Assembly: GCA_041391365.1 (NCBI GenBank)
Contig: JAWKOC010000003.1
Coordinates: 310,001 to 374,000 of the forward strand
DNA length: 64,000 nt
From: JAGRAX01 sp041391365
Lineage (GTDB): Bacteria > Bdellovibrionota_G > JALEGL01 > JAGRMV01
Direction: 5' to 3'
The notes below the pieces were generated by a model. The model searched no databases, was not told the origin of the DNA, and saw only the letters and a list, made by a program, of their open reading frames with translations. Made by a program: the position numbers and the translations under genes. Below, one piece after another: positions 34,028-43,818 of this stretch (its first letter is position 1; every line of letters starts with the position of its first letter).

Positions 34028-35540
34028 ATCAAAAAAAACAAATGTAATACTTTTGTTTTATTTGTTCATAACGTTCTTTTTCGATTTTTCTCATGCACAA
34101 TACAATGACAGATTTCAAACCCTATCCACACACTCAATTTTTGTTCCAAAACTCGAAGAAAACATTGAATATTTAAAGACAAAAAATTCATCTGATCAAA
34201 TCGTATATTTATACGATCCTGTCTTTCGAGTACTCAGTCGTCCAAAAACGTATGGTCCATATGTAGAGCAGAGGGAGTTGTTGATAGATGGTCGTCGATT
34301 CTATCACACAACATTTTATATCATGTATCGCTCTGTGGATGCAGAGCATGAAATTCAAAGTGCTCATTTCAATGTTGGCAGAGCACTCCCAAAGCCTTTT
34401 GCAAACTCCTTTTTCTGCCTAACGTTTGGCATTGATCAATTTAAAATATGTGAAAACAAAATTTTTCGGCCGGCACGACAAATAAACGACAATTATATGC
34501 CGATTTCATTTTTGCTTGATGAAAAGGCATATCAAAACCTCTCTTCCTGGATGGTAGACGGTGAAAATATCCAATTTGAACTCATGACAAAATCCACAGG
34601 TTATCAAAAGTGGATTTATAAAAGCCAGACACATTTGAGTATTGATCTTACGAATGAGTCTGAGAGTATTCTCCGTATGTTAGAAGAGAAAAAAAAAGGC
34701 AAATCCATCCCTAGGAATTCCAGCCAGTTTTTGTACATTTCCTCAATGTACTTTGAAAAATTTTTATCGAGCCTCAGCCCAAATCTTAACGTGACAATTT
34801 ACGATGAGCGAAATTCCATAAAAAAAATTGAACAAACCCTTCAAAGCTCTGAAAATTGGAAAAATCTTGTACCGTATCAGTCCGTGGAAACTGACAACGA
34901 AAAATACATGATACTAGACAGAGAAATTTTCAAGACGGGTGTCGATATTGAGAACGTTGAAGAGTTTTTTGAAGAAACAGTTATCAAGGAGACCCATCGT
35001 ATAGATACAGACCATCATCTAATCGCTATGTCCAAGGAATTGAAACAAATTTACCTTGACCAGCCAAAATATGAGCCCCCATTTAACGCTTTTGCTTTTG
35101 ATGAGGTGCCACTCAATTTCTTGAACCAAGCGCCCCTCAAGAAATCACAATTGATTTCAATCGAAGGAAGCTCGCAAAATCAAAAATATTGCATCAATAG
35201 TACTATCATCGATGAAATTTTATACATTTATGATCCAGAGGTCGGTTCATTAAAGTTATGGCTTTTTGACCGATCACGGAAAATATCTCACCATCTACGA
35301 ATCAACACCTTCACGCATCAAGTTCAAGAGCAATACATTCAAATTGAACCACTGAACATAGAGCTATACTCTGATGGAACATGGCTTACCATGAATTATA
35401 TGGACCAGACTCCTTTTCCATATGGAGCACTTCGCATCAGTCCAAAACAAGGTGAGGCTCTCTATTCCGTTGTGAATATCAAGGACTCATCTATCTTCAT
35501 TCAGCTTCCCAACAATCAAACATACGAGGTAAACCTATGA
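34017..35540 (+). CDS. large secreted protein of unknown function
   Basis: 507 residues; signal peptide MHFRSKKTNVILLFYLFITF with cleavage after SHA near residue 27. Repeated units of the form YLYDPVFRV (about 62-70) and YIYDPEVGSLKLWLFDRS (about 400-417) suggest two related beta domains joined by a charged middle. The operon continues with an ATGA overlap into the lipoprotein gene. No enzyme motif was seen. Confidence 0.72.
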   Translation: MHFRSKKTNVILLFYLFITFFFDFSHAQYNDRFQTLSTHSIFVPKLEENIEYLKTKNSSDQIVYLYDPVFRVLSRPKTYGPYVEQRELLIDGRRFYHTTFYIMYRSVDAEHEIQSAHFNVGRALPKPFANSFFCLTFGIDQFKICENKIFRPARQINDNYMPISFLLDEKAYQNLSSWMVDGENIQFELMTKSTGYQKWIYKSQTHLSIDLTNESESILRMLEEKKKGKSIPRNSSQFLYISSMYFEKFLSSLSPNLNVTIYDERNSIKKIEQTLQSSENWKNLVPYQSVETDNEKYMILDREIFKTGVDIENVEEFFEETVIKETHRIDTDHHLIAMSKELKQIYLDQPKYEPPFNAFAFDEVPLNFLNQAPLKKSQLISIEGSSQNQKYCINSTIIDEILYIYDPEVGSLKLWLFDRSRKISHHLRINTFTHQVQEQYIQIEPLNIELYSDGTWLTMNYMDQTPFPYGALRISPKQGEALYSVVNIKDSSIFIQLPNNQTYEVNL

Positions 35541-36823
35541 AGCAGATTCAGTCCCATTTCAGGGTATTTATTTTAGGGTGTATTTTAATTTCGTTGATGT
35601 CGTGTAAAGTAGAGTTGGGTGTAGTAGAAGATCCGCAGCCAGTCGATACAATACCTACTCCCGTTGTTCCCCAGCCAGCTTTTCCAAACCCCGGTCCTGA
35701 ACCAGCACCCAATCCAAGGCCAGGTACAGACCCTGTTCCCGATCCAAAACCTTTTGATCCTTCCCCTTTACCACCATATCCAGGACCAAAGAAAAACCTC
35801 AGTGTATTGGAGGCCGTGCAGACCTTCCAAAATTTTCAAGTGTATTCCATCAAAGAGGAGAATCAAAGTTATGCATTTTCTGATGTTTTAGAAAACTATA
35901 CGGGAATGGTTTCAAATTTTTCAATTGATCTGAGATCGCAAAGATTTCAATTCAATTTTGTATACTACCGAGATGCAACAGCACGTGAAAGTGTTACTTT
36001 CATTGGCCAATACAAATTAAACCAAGAAAATATAATACTAGTGGCAAATACAGTTCGTATGTTTGATCGATCAGGACAATTAGTAACTGAAGATTCGTAT
36101 GTTGCATTTAAGTCTAAATTTTATCAGTACCAAAAAATCGATGTGTTGGATTCGATGCCTTATGTATGGATAAGAGAATTTTTTCATTTTGGAAAAATAA
36201 CTCTTTCTGTTGATGAAATGAATTATTCATTCGAGGATGGTTTGCAAGTCAAAAATTCAAAAGGTGTAAATATTCAACTATTTCCCTCACAAGATGAAAA
36301 ATTCTACATACCAAAAAAAATAGGGTCAAAAAATATGATAAGACCTCTTTGGGGAATGATGTCTCCGGAGAAATTTATCTTCCAAGTTTTTGGAGATCAA
36401 AGAGACGATTTAAATAGTAGTTCTGTTGTGGATAACTATTATGCCGAGCCATTGATTACATGGAGGTTAGATCAGAAACAAGAGAGTGCATCGATTGAGA
36501 TCGATTTGAATGAGTCTATTTTATTTTTACAATCTACGGAAAATGAAAGATTTAAAAACATTCAAAATAAAAATTTGATAGAGGGCCTACCAAATTTGGC
36601 TGAAATTGTAATAGAGGATCATGGAAAGGTGATACAGAAATTCGATATTCAGGATGGACCAACCTTTTCATTTGATTTCTATGTAAAAGATTCTAAATAC
36701 CAATTTGCTAGCGGAATTTTATACTATAAGTTTTTTGTTATGTATCTTGATCGGTCTGGGGCTCTTATTGCTGATCGAGAGCTAGATCTTTATCCAGCTG
36801 ATGCAGATTGGTATAGGCCATGA
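35537..36823 (+). CDS. lipoprotein with proline-rich linker
   Basis: 428 residues. Signal peptide ends in the lipobox LMSC, so Cys23 should be lipidated. Residues about 33-85 are a Pro/Asp-rich linker (for example PNPGPEPAPNPRPGTDPVPD), long enough to reach across or through the peptidoglycan, followed by a globular beta-rich domain of about 340 residues. It probably anchors the operon's complex to the outer membrane; this role is inferred. ATGA overlaps on both sides tie it to neighbours. Confidence 0.78.
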   Translation: MKQIQSHFRVFILGCILISLMSCKVELGVVEDPQPVDTIPTPVVPQPAFPNPGPEPAPNPRPGTDPVPDPKPFDPSPLPPYPGPKKNLSVLEAVQTFQNFQVYSIKEENQSYAFSDVLENYTGMVSNFSIDLRSQRFQFNFVYYRDATARESVTFIGQYKLNQENIILVANTVRMFDRSGQLVTEDSYVAFKSKFYQYQKIDVLDSMPYVWIREFFHFGKITLSVDEMNYSFEDGLQVKNSKGVNIQLFPSQDEKFYIPKKIGSKNMIRPLWGMMSPEKFIFQVFGDQRDDLNSSSVVDNYYAEPLITWRLDQKQESASIEIDLNESILFLQSTENERFKNIQNKNLIEGLPNLAEIVIEDHGKVIQKFDIQDGPTFSFDFYVKDSKYQFASGILYYKFFVMYLDRSGALIADRELDLYPADADWYRP

Positions 36824-37752
36824 GACCTATACTACTTGTCAGATCAATTTTTTTGCTGATCGGGATAGGATTGAATATGCCGGCCTGCTTTGCTCAACAA
36901 GTGATTCCCAAAGAACACAATCAAAATCTTTTGTTTCAAGATAGCAGGGGAAGGCCTTGGAACATAAGAGTTCAATCTCCGACCGATATTGTTGCGACCA
37001 ATTTGTTGCGTTGGGAAAACACAATCACCAAACATTTTGAAGATTTGATGTATTTCAATTCAATTCTTGGAACTGAAAGCAGCCAGTATGAACAAGACAT
37101 TGTTAAGGATGTTGCTCTACAATTTCAGATGCAAAGCAAAGTTCACAACATCGATTCAGAGGAACTTGTAGCCATCTTTGTGGCTTTTGTAGATCAATAT
37201 CCATCGATTTTTCCCTATCTCACAGTAAACAAGAATATCATGACTCCTGCAGTTCTTTTGAGAACAGGTATTCGAGATCGAAGGGACAAAATACTGATTT
37301 TGACATCACTTTTGTCGGCATTTTGCTTTGACGTACAGATGGTGCTTATGGACGGTCAATGGAATATGAGTATTAGAAGCAAATCCAATTCCGGACAATA
37401 CAGTCATCGATACAATAAGGCTGCTTATGCAGTGCAAGGTATGAATCAAGGTATGGAGATCAAAATCGACAAATTTTCGGATATTGATGAAACGTGTTTG
37501 GTGGAAAGCAGCTTCAGAAAACCAATTTCCTCCATAGAGGACTTTCACCTAGATATGAATTCTGCTTGGGAAAATCGATCTATTACAAGAGTTAATCGAG
37601 AGAGGATAAATGATCAGATTCACTATCAATACAACAATATTGATACCTATGTGAGGTCCTTACGGTTCAGGAAAAATACCAAAGGATGGATTTTTGGGGG
37701 AAATCAAGAACAATTTTATGAACCTGTAGGTACCATTTATGAAGAATCTTAA
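36820..37752 (+). CDS. secreted transglutaminase-like protein lacking the catalytic Cys
   Basis: 310 residues; signal peptide ending CFAQ near residue 25. Residues 142-184 (TPAVLLRTGIRDRRDKILIL, then SLLSAFCFDVQMVLMDGQWN) follow the transglutaminase/DUF3857-type pattern in which GDC-DK carries the nucleophile. Here the Cys is Arg154, and Asn182 lies where the His would be. The likeness is by eye only. If correct, it is a non-catalytic fold. ATGA start overlap with the lipoprotein gene; its 3' end overlaps the next gene by 14 nt. Confidence 0.6.
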   Translation: MRPILLVRSIFLLIGIGLNMPACFAQQVIPKEHNQNLLFQDSRGRPWNIRVQSPTDIVATNLLRWENTITKHFEDLMYFNSILGTESSQYEQDIVKDVALQFQMQSKVHNIDSEELVAIFVAFVDQYPSIFPYLTVNKNIMTPAVLLRTGIRDRRDKILILTSLLSAFCFDVQMVLMDGQWNMSIRSKSNSGQYSHRYNKAAYAVQGMNQGMEIKIDKFSDIDETCLVESSFRKPISSIEDFHLDMNSAWENRSITRVNRERINDQIHYQYNNIDTYVRSLRFRKNTKGWIFGGNQEQFYEPVGTIYEES

Positions 37753-38686
37753 CGGTGTTTTCTTTGCTTTTCTGACATATTTAGGATCACTTTCTGCAGC
37801 ATTTTGTCAGCAGCATCCAATTGAATTGGAAAAAGGACTTCGAGTTGTTGGTAAAGGTGATCACTTCTATCATAGGGCATCTTTTTTGGGCATGGGCACT
37901 ATTGTGGTCGAGAAAAACGGAATTCAAAAACCTTTTTGTATGGGGACGATCGTTCATCCGGAATATGTGCTTACCTCAGTTGATTGTTTACCAAATGAGC
38001 AGTGGAAAAACGCAAAATTTTATATTCAAATGCCAAATGATTTTTTTGTCTCCAAAATCAACTTTCTAGAGCAAAAAAATCTGTTTTCCATGAGCCGAAA
38101 AACAGAAGGACAATTTTTCTTTGAGTCCAAATTGCTTTCCGTTCATCAAAGCTCATATTCTAGTATTTCTATGATCCTTTTTCGATTGGAAAGAAAATTT
38201 GAATTGACATCACTGCCCGATGATTTTTTCCGATCAAGTGAAATCTATTTTCCTCCTACCTTGGAAGATACTCGTTCCAATTTTCTGCCTATGGCAGATT
38301 CCTCACTTTGGCACCTTGATCAAAATAGAGAAATTGACATCTTTCCCCCAGTATTGGTGGTGGGTTATCACCAACAACAGTATTATGTTCAACGTTGTCA
38401 ATTGAGTGCTATACAAACTTATCCTGACATTGATCTTGATTGTGGAGAAATTTCACAGCAGTTTCTTCCAGGAGCAATTGTGATTGCTCATACATCCAAA
38501 ATGTTCCATATTTTGGGCATTCAAAAAAGTGCACAGAGGGGCCAATATGTTCATCTTCAATTGTTGGATTTTTTTGCTTCGATGCCTTCATTTCCAAAAG
38601 AAAAAAAGGCTCTCATGATGGAGTGGTCTGTTTTATCGTCCGGAGTGCCTTCTTTGGATTCCTTTCAATTATTTTTTGTTTCCTGA
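37739..38686 (+). CDS. secreted trypsin-fold-like protein without catalytic residues
   Basis: 315 residues; signal peptide ending AAFCQ near residue 24. PFCMGTIVHPEYVLTSVDCL (residues 65-84) is a clear counterpart of the trypsin segment CGGSL...VLTAAHC, but Asp82 replaces the catalytic His. SSISMILFRLER (about 141-152) matches the DIALLRL strand without Asp, and FLPGAIVI (242-249) the GDSGGPL loop without Ser. Thus all three triad residues seem lost. Last gene of the operon; gyrB follows after 217 bp. Confidence 0.72.
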   Translation: MKNLNGVFFAFLTYLGSLSAAFCQQHPIELEKGLRVVGKGDHFYHRASFLGMGTIVVEKNGIQKPFCMGTIVHPEYVLTSVDCLPNEQWKNAKFYIQMPNDFFVSKINFLEQKNLFSMSRKTEGQFFFESKLLSVHQSSYSSISMILFRLERKFELTSLPDDFFRSSEIYFPPTLEDTRSNFLPMADSSLWHLDQNREIDIFPPVLVVGYHQQQYYVQRCQLSAIQTYPDIDLDCGEISQQFLPGAIVIAHTSKMFHILGIQKSAQRGQYVHLQLLDFFASMPSFPKEKKALMMEWSVLSSGVPSLDSFQLFFVS

Positions 38687-38903
38687 GTTCGGAGACACTT
38701 TCCCAGGGTTGTTGCTTGAAAACATCTCTTTGCTTGGATCTTGAGTGGATATAGCGAGGGGGTCAGAAGCAGCTGGCGCATTTTTGAATTGAATGTTTTT
38801 TGGGCGCATGATAGGTTTGCGCCTGCATTTGCGGGGAATGTGGGGGTTAAAAAATCGCGTAATATAAGTGACTTACCCTGTGGAACATGGAGATACGCCG
38901 AAC

Positions 38904-41318
38904 GTGAGCAAACAAAAAGTTACCAACGAATATTCAGCATCAAACATCAAAATTCTCGAAGGTTTGGAGGCCGTTCGCAAGCGTCCCGGGATGTACATCG
39001 GGGATACCGGAATCCGAGGATTTCACCATCTTGTGTTCGAAGTGGTGGACAACTCCATCGATGAAGCACTTGCCGGCCACTGTGACAAAGTTGTGGTCAC
39101 CATCCACGATGATGAATCCATCACGGTCGAAGACAACGGCCGGGGGATTCCTGTGGAAACCCATGCCACTGAGGGGATTTCGGCAGCGGAAGTAGTGCTG
39201 ACCAAGCTTCATGCGGGTGGAAAATTCGACGACAATTCCTACAAAGTTTCGGGTGGATTGCATGGTGTGGGGATCTCCGTTGTAAACGCATTGTCCAAAT
39301 GGCTTAAATTGGAAATTTATCGCGATGGATTTTCACACACACAAGAATATGAGAGAGGCACCCCCAAGGCTCCCTTGAAACGCGGAGGGAAATCCACCAA
39401 AACAGGGACCACCGTTCATTTCAAACCCGATGACCAAATTTTTGAGATTACCGAATTCACTTATGACATTTTGTTCAAACGTTTGCGCGAGCTATCGTTT
39501 CTCAATGACGGCGTCAAAATCATTCTTTCCGATGAACGCACCGGAAAAAAAGAAGAGTTCAACAATGCGGGTGGGATTGAAGCTTTTGTCAAGCACCTCA
39601 ATCGCGCCAAAAAAGTGTTGCACAAACCTGTGTTTGTCAAAGGCGAAAAAAATGACATTCAAGTAGAGATTTCCTTTCAATACAACGAAGGATATTCCGA
39701 AACGTTGTTCACCTTTGCCAACAACGTCAACACAATCGAGGGTGGAACACATTTGATTGGGTTTCGCTCAGCGCTGACTCGTTCTCTCAATCAATACGCT
39801 TCGAGCAACAATCTTTTCAAAACCCTCAAGTCCACGCCCAGCGGGGACGATGTTCGAGAAGGTCTCACGGCTGTCATTTCGGTCAAAGTTCCTGATCCAC
39901 AGTTTGAAGGACAGACCAAAACCAAACTCGGCAATTCTGATGTCAAGGGGATCACCGAAGCCATTGCCAACGAAGGCATTGCGACCTATTTGATTGAAAA
40001 TCCGCGGGAAGCCAAGCGCATTGTTGCCAAGATCGTGGAAGCTGCGCGTGCACGCGAAGCGGCCCGAAAAGCACGCGACCTGACCCGAAGAAAATCTGCG
40101 TTGGAATTTTCTTCATTGCCTGGAAAACTAGCAGATTGTCAGCAAAAAGATCCTTCCAACAGTGAGTTGTATCTGGTGGAGGGGGATTCTGCGGGTGGCT
40201 CTGCCAAACAGGGTCGGAACCGAGAGAATCAAGCCATCTTGCCCTTGAGAGGAAAAATCCTCAATGTGGAAAAAGCTCGATTTGATAAAATGCTTCAGTC
40301 CAACGAGATCCAAACTCTTGTGTCTTGTTTGGGGGGTGGAATTGGCAAAGAAGATTTTGATGTGAGCAAAATCCGCTATCACAAAATCATTCTCATGACC
40401 GATGCGGATGTCGACGGAGCTCACATTCGAACGCTTCTATTGACCTTTTTCTATCGTCAGATGCCAGAGATCATCGAAAAAGGTTATCTCTACATCGCAC
40501 AACCCCCACTCTACAAAGTGAAAAAGAAAAAGGTAGAAAAATATCTCAAAGACGAAGCGGCTTTGGAAAAATTCCTGTTGGATGAAATTGCAGGCAAACT
40601 CAAGGTTAAACTCTCAGTCAAAAAATTCATTGAGGGAGCATCGCTCAAAACCCTTTGCAAAAAAATCCTGGGATATCGTGATGCATTGGCGCAGCTCAAA
40701 CCCAAACAAGATCGACGCGTGGTCGACGCATTTGTGTTGGGCGCGGCCATGACCGAAAAAGATTTTGACAACAAGACAAATTTAGAAACCTTGAGAAAAA
40801 AAGTTCAAGATGTGGTCAAGGTCTCCTATCCTGAAATCCATCCTCTGATGTACGAAGTGGAAAAAGACGGAGATCGATTGTCCTTGAAAGTTACTTCACG
40901 AGACAAAGGTGTTCTCAAGGAAACCATCTTCAATCAAGATTTTATGGAGTCCAAGGTATTTGACAACATTCTCAAAAAATCAGTCCCTGTCGCAGAATTG
41001 GGAACCGCTCCTTTTGTCTTGGTGGATGATGAAGGACTTGAAAAAACCGTAGCCAATGTTTTTCAGTGGATTGAAACGGCGCTCGAAACCGCCAAACATG
41101 GACTGAGTGTGCAACGGTACAAAGGATTGGGAGAAATGAATCCCGGACAGTTGTGGGAGACTACCATGGATCCTCAAACAAGAAGTCTCTTGCAAGTCAA
41201 AGTGGAAGATGCCGAAAGCGCCAACGAGATATTTACCATTTTGATGGGAGATCAAGTAGATCCCCGTAGAAATTTCATTGAGCAGAACGCATTGACCGTA
41301 AAAAATCTCGACGTGTAA
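38904..41318 (+). CDS. gyrB: DNA gyrase subunit B
   Basis: ATPase subunit of gyrase, 804 residues. GHKL ATPase motifs EVVDNSIDEALAGHCDKV and HAGGKFDDNSYKVSGGLHGV, TOPRIM EGDSAGGSAKQGRNR and DADVDGAHIRTLLLTFFYRQ, C-terminal QRYKGLGEMNPGQLWETTMD. A GTG at 38904 gives the family-like start MSKQKVTNEYSASNIKILEG; GTG codons at 38868 and 38880 extend the frame but lack ribosome sites. It is followed by gyrA after 21 nt. Confidence 0.97.
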   Translation: MSKQKVTNEYSASNIKILEGLEAVRKRPGMYIGDTGIRGFHHLVFEVVDNSIDEALAGHCDKVVVTIHDDESITVEDNGRGIPVETHATEGISAAEVVLTKLHAGGKFDDNSYKVSGGLHGVGISVVNALSKWLKLEIYRDGFSHTQEYERGTPKAPLKRGGKSTKTGTTVHFKPDDQIFEITEFTYDILFKRLRELSFLNDGVKIILSDERTGKKEEFNNAGGIEAFVKHLNRAKKVLHKPVFVKGEKNDIQVEISFQYNEGYSETLFTFANNVNTIEGGTHLIGFRSALTRSLNQYASSNNLFKTLKSTPSGDDVREGLTAVISVKVPDPQFEGQTKTKLGNSDVKGITEAIANEGIATYLIENPREAKRIVAKIVEAARAREAARKARDLTRRKSALEFSSLPGKLADCQQKDPSNSELYLVEGDSAGGSAKQGRNRENQAILPLRGKILNVEKARFDKMLQSNEIQTLVSCLGGGIGKEDFDVSKIRYHKIILMTDADVDGAHIRTLLLTFFYRQMPEIIEKGYLYIAQPPLYKVKKKKVEKYLKDEAALEKFLLDEIAGKLKVKLSVKKFIEGASLKTLCKKILGYRDALAQLKPKQDRRVVDAFVLGAAMTEKDFDNKTNLETLRKKVQDVVKVSYPEIHPLMYEVEKDGDRLSLKVTSRDKGVLKETIFNQDFMESKVFDNILKKSVPVAELGTAPFVLVDDEGLEKTVANVFQWIETALETAKHGLSVQRYKGLGEMNPGQLWETTMDPQTRSLLQVKVEDAESANEIFTILMGDQVDPRRNFIEQNALTVKNLDV

Positions 41319-41339
41319 AGGTCGTGGTAAGGAAAATCT

Positions 41340-43799
41340 ATGAGTACGACACAAACTGAACAAATTGTTCCCAAATCGATTGTTGAGGAGATGCGCTCTG
41401 CATACCTTGACTATGCCATGAGTGTGATTGTTGGTCGGGCCCTGCCAGACGTTCGTGACGGACTCAAACCCGTGCATCGCCGCGTTTTGTACGGCATGTA
41501 TGAGATGAGCAATTTTCACAACAAAGCTCACAAAAAATCAGCAAGAATTGTCGGGGAAGTCATGGGTAAATATCATCCTCATGGTGATACAGCCATTTAT
41601 GACACCATTGTTCGTATGGCCCAGGACTTTTCGTTGCGAGCTACGCTGGTGGATGGACAAGGAAACTTTGGATCGGTCGATGGAGATGGTGCAGCAGCCA
41701 TGAGGTATACGGAGATTCGTCTCTCCAAAATTGCCGAAGAATTTTTGCAAGACATTGAAAAGGATACCGTTGAGTTTGGTCGAAACTACGACGATACCCT
41801 CAATGAACCTACACTCCTTCCCGCACGCGTGCCCAATCTTTTATTGAACGGAGCATCCGGAATCGCTGTGGGGATGGCCACCAACATTCCGCCCCACAAC
41901 TTGGGCGAGCTTTGTGATGGATTGATGCAAATCATTGATCAACCCGAGACCGACATCAAAGATCTGATGAAGATCGTCAAAGGACCAGATTTTCCGACCG
42001 CTGGAATCATTTTTGGAAAAAAAGGCATTGCCGAAGCCTACGAAACGGGAAAAGGCAAGTTCACCATTCGTGCCCGAGCTACGATCGAGCCAATGAAAAA
42101 AGGCGATCGCCAGCAAATTATCGTTACCGAAATTCCTTATCAGGTCAACAAAGCCAAACTCATTGAGTCCATTGCCGACCTGGTACGCAATCGAAAAATC
42201 GAAGGCATCTCCGATCTCAGAGACGAATCCGATCGAGACGGGATGAGGGTTGTCATCGAGCTGAAAAAAGATTGCACCCCTGCGGTGATCTTGAACAAGT
42301 TGTATTCCATGACCCAAATGCAAACGTCTTTTGGTGTCATCATGTTGGCCTTGGTCAACAATCGACCTCGTATCATTTCTCTCAAAGAATGTTTGGAACT
42401 TTTCATCGAACATCGACGAGAAGTCGTCACACGAAGAACGTTGTTTGAGTTGAACAAAGCCAAAGAGCGCGCTCACATTTTGGAAGGATTGAAAATTGCA
42501 TTGGACAATTTGGATCAGGTCATTGCCTTGATCCGAAAATCCAAAGATCCTGTGGCCGCCAGAGACGGACTCTGCAAAAGTTTTGAACTTTCTGCCCGTC
42601 AAGCCCAAGCCATTTTGGACATGCGTTTGCAACGTCTCACCAACTTGGAAAGAGACAAAATCATTGCCGAATACAAAGAAGTATTGCAACTCATTGCCAA
42701 ACTAGAAGAAATTTTGGCCAAACCCAAACTTGTGGACAAAATCATCAAAGAAGAATTGCAATCTCTCAAAGACAATTTTGGAGATCGTCGAAGAACCGAC
42801 ATCAAAGGTGCACTTCAAGAATTTTCTGACGAAGATTTGATCCAAGAAGAAGAGATGGTGGTCACCATCACACACGCAGGGTACATCAAACGAAATCCTC
42901 TTTCTCTCTATCGAAGTCAAAAACGAGGGGGAAAAGGAAAAGTCGGAACCGGAATCAAACAAGAAGACTTTGTCACCGATGTTTTTGTCACCAGCACTCA
43001 TGCCTATCTTTTGATCTTCACCGACAAAGGAAAATGCTATTGGGTACGTGTTCATGAACTTCCTCAGGTTGGTCGAATCGCCAGAGGAAAACCCATCATC
43101 AACATGGTTTCCATGAGCTCTTCCGAAAAGGTTGCGGCCGTGTTGCCCGTCAAAGAGTTTGCGCTTGGGCAATACATCGTGATGGCCACCAAAAATGGTT
43201 CGATCAAAAAAACAGATTTGATGGCATTCTCCAACCCTCGAACTTCGGGCATCATAGCATTGGGCATCGAAAACGATGACAAACTCATCTCCGTCCATCT
43301 GACCGATGGAGCCTCCGACATTTTCTTGGCCACCAAAAATGGCCAAAGCATTCGTTTCCCCGAGAAACAAGTTCGAGCCATGGGAAGAGGGGCCAAAGGT
43401 GTGACCGGAGTTCGTCTGAAAAAAGATGACGAAGTTGTAGGCATGCAATCTCTTGAAAAAAACGGGGCAATCCTGATGGCCACGCAGCGTGGATATGGAA
43501 AACGAAGTGAGATCGAAGAGTACAGAGTCCAATCCCGAGGTGGAAGCGGAATCATTGCAATCAAAGTCACGGAAAAAAATGGGCCAGTCGTAGGCACCTT
43601 GCAAGTCAATGAAGATGATGACGTGATGTTGATTTCGGACAAGGGAAAACTCATCCGAACCAAAGTCAAAGACATTTCGGTGATTGGCCGCTCCACACAA
43701 GGAGTTCGCCTCATTCATTTGGACAAAGACGAAGAGTTGGTCTCCATTGCAAAAATTGCGGCCGATGAAGACGACGATGAGGTTGTTGGAAACGCCTGA
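41340..43799 (+). CDS. gyrA: DNA gyrase subunit A
   Basis: DNA-cleaving subunit, 819 residues. SAYLDYAMSVIVGRALPDVR near the start, quinolone-region HPHGDTAIYDTIVRMAQDFS (Thr where E. coli has Ser83, Asp87 kept), catalytic Tyr in AAAMRYTEIRL, then a long coiled-coil arm and six-bladed C-terminal wrapping domain. Acidic tail DEDDDEVVGNA. The TEI in place of the usual TEA after the active-site Tyr is a minor variant. Same operon as gyrB. Confidence 0.97.
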   Translation: MSTTQTEQIVPKSIVEEMRSAYLDYAMSVIVGRALPDVRDGLKPVHRRVLYGMYEMSNFHNKAHKKSARIVGEVMGKYHPHGDTAIYDTIVRMAQDFSLRATLVDGQGNFGSVDGDGAAAMRYTEIRLSKIAEEFLQDIEKDTVEFGRNYDDTLNEPTLLPARVPNLLLNGASGIAVGMATNIPPHNLGELCDGLMQIIDQPETDIKDLMKIVKGPDFPTAGIIFGKKGIAEAYETGKGKFTIRARATIEPMKKGDRQQIIVTEIPYQVNKAKLIESIADLVRNRKIEGISDLRDESDRDGMRVVIELKKDCTPAVILNKLYSMTQMQTSFGVIMLALVNNRPRIISLKECLELFIEHRREVVTRRTLFELNKAKERAHILEGLKIALDNLDQVIALIRKSKDPVAARDGLCKSFELSARQAQAILDMRLQRLTNLERDKIIAEYKEVLQLIAKLEEILAKPKLVDKIIKEELQSLKDNFGDRRRTDIKGALQEFSDEDLIQEEEMVVTITHAGYIKRNPLSLYRSQKRGGKGKVGTGIKQEDFVTDVFVTSTHAYLLIFTDKGKCYWVRVHELPQVGRIARGKPIINMVSMSSSEKVAAVLPVKEFALGQYIVMATKNGSIKKTDLMAFSNPRTSGIIALGIENDDKLISVHLTDGASDIFLATKNGQSIRFPEKQVRAMGRGAKGVTGVRLKKDDEVVGMQSLEKNGAILMATQRGYGKRSEIEEYRVQSRGGSGIIAIKVTEKNGPVVGTLQVNEDDDVMLISDKGKLIRTKVKDISVIGRSTQGVRLIHLDKDEELVSIAKIAADEDDDEVVGNA

Positions 43800-43818
43800 T
43801 TCATCCAAAGGGGGGAAC

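Noticed and set aside
38687..38903. Possible small gene before gyrB
   Set aside because: Only overlapping short frames without ribosome sites; more likely the gyrB promoter and leader.
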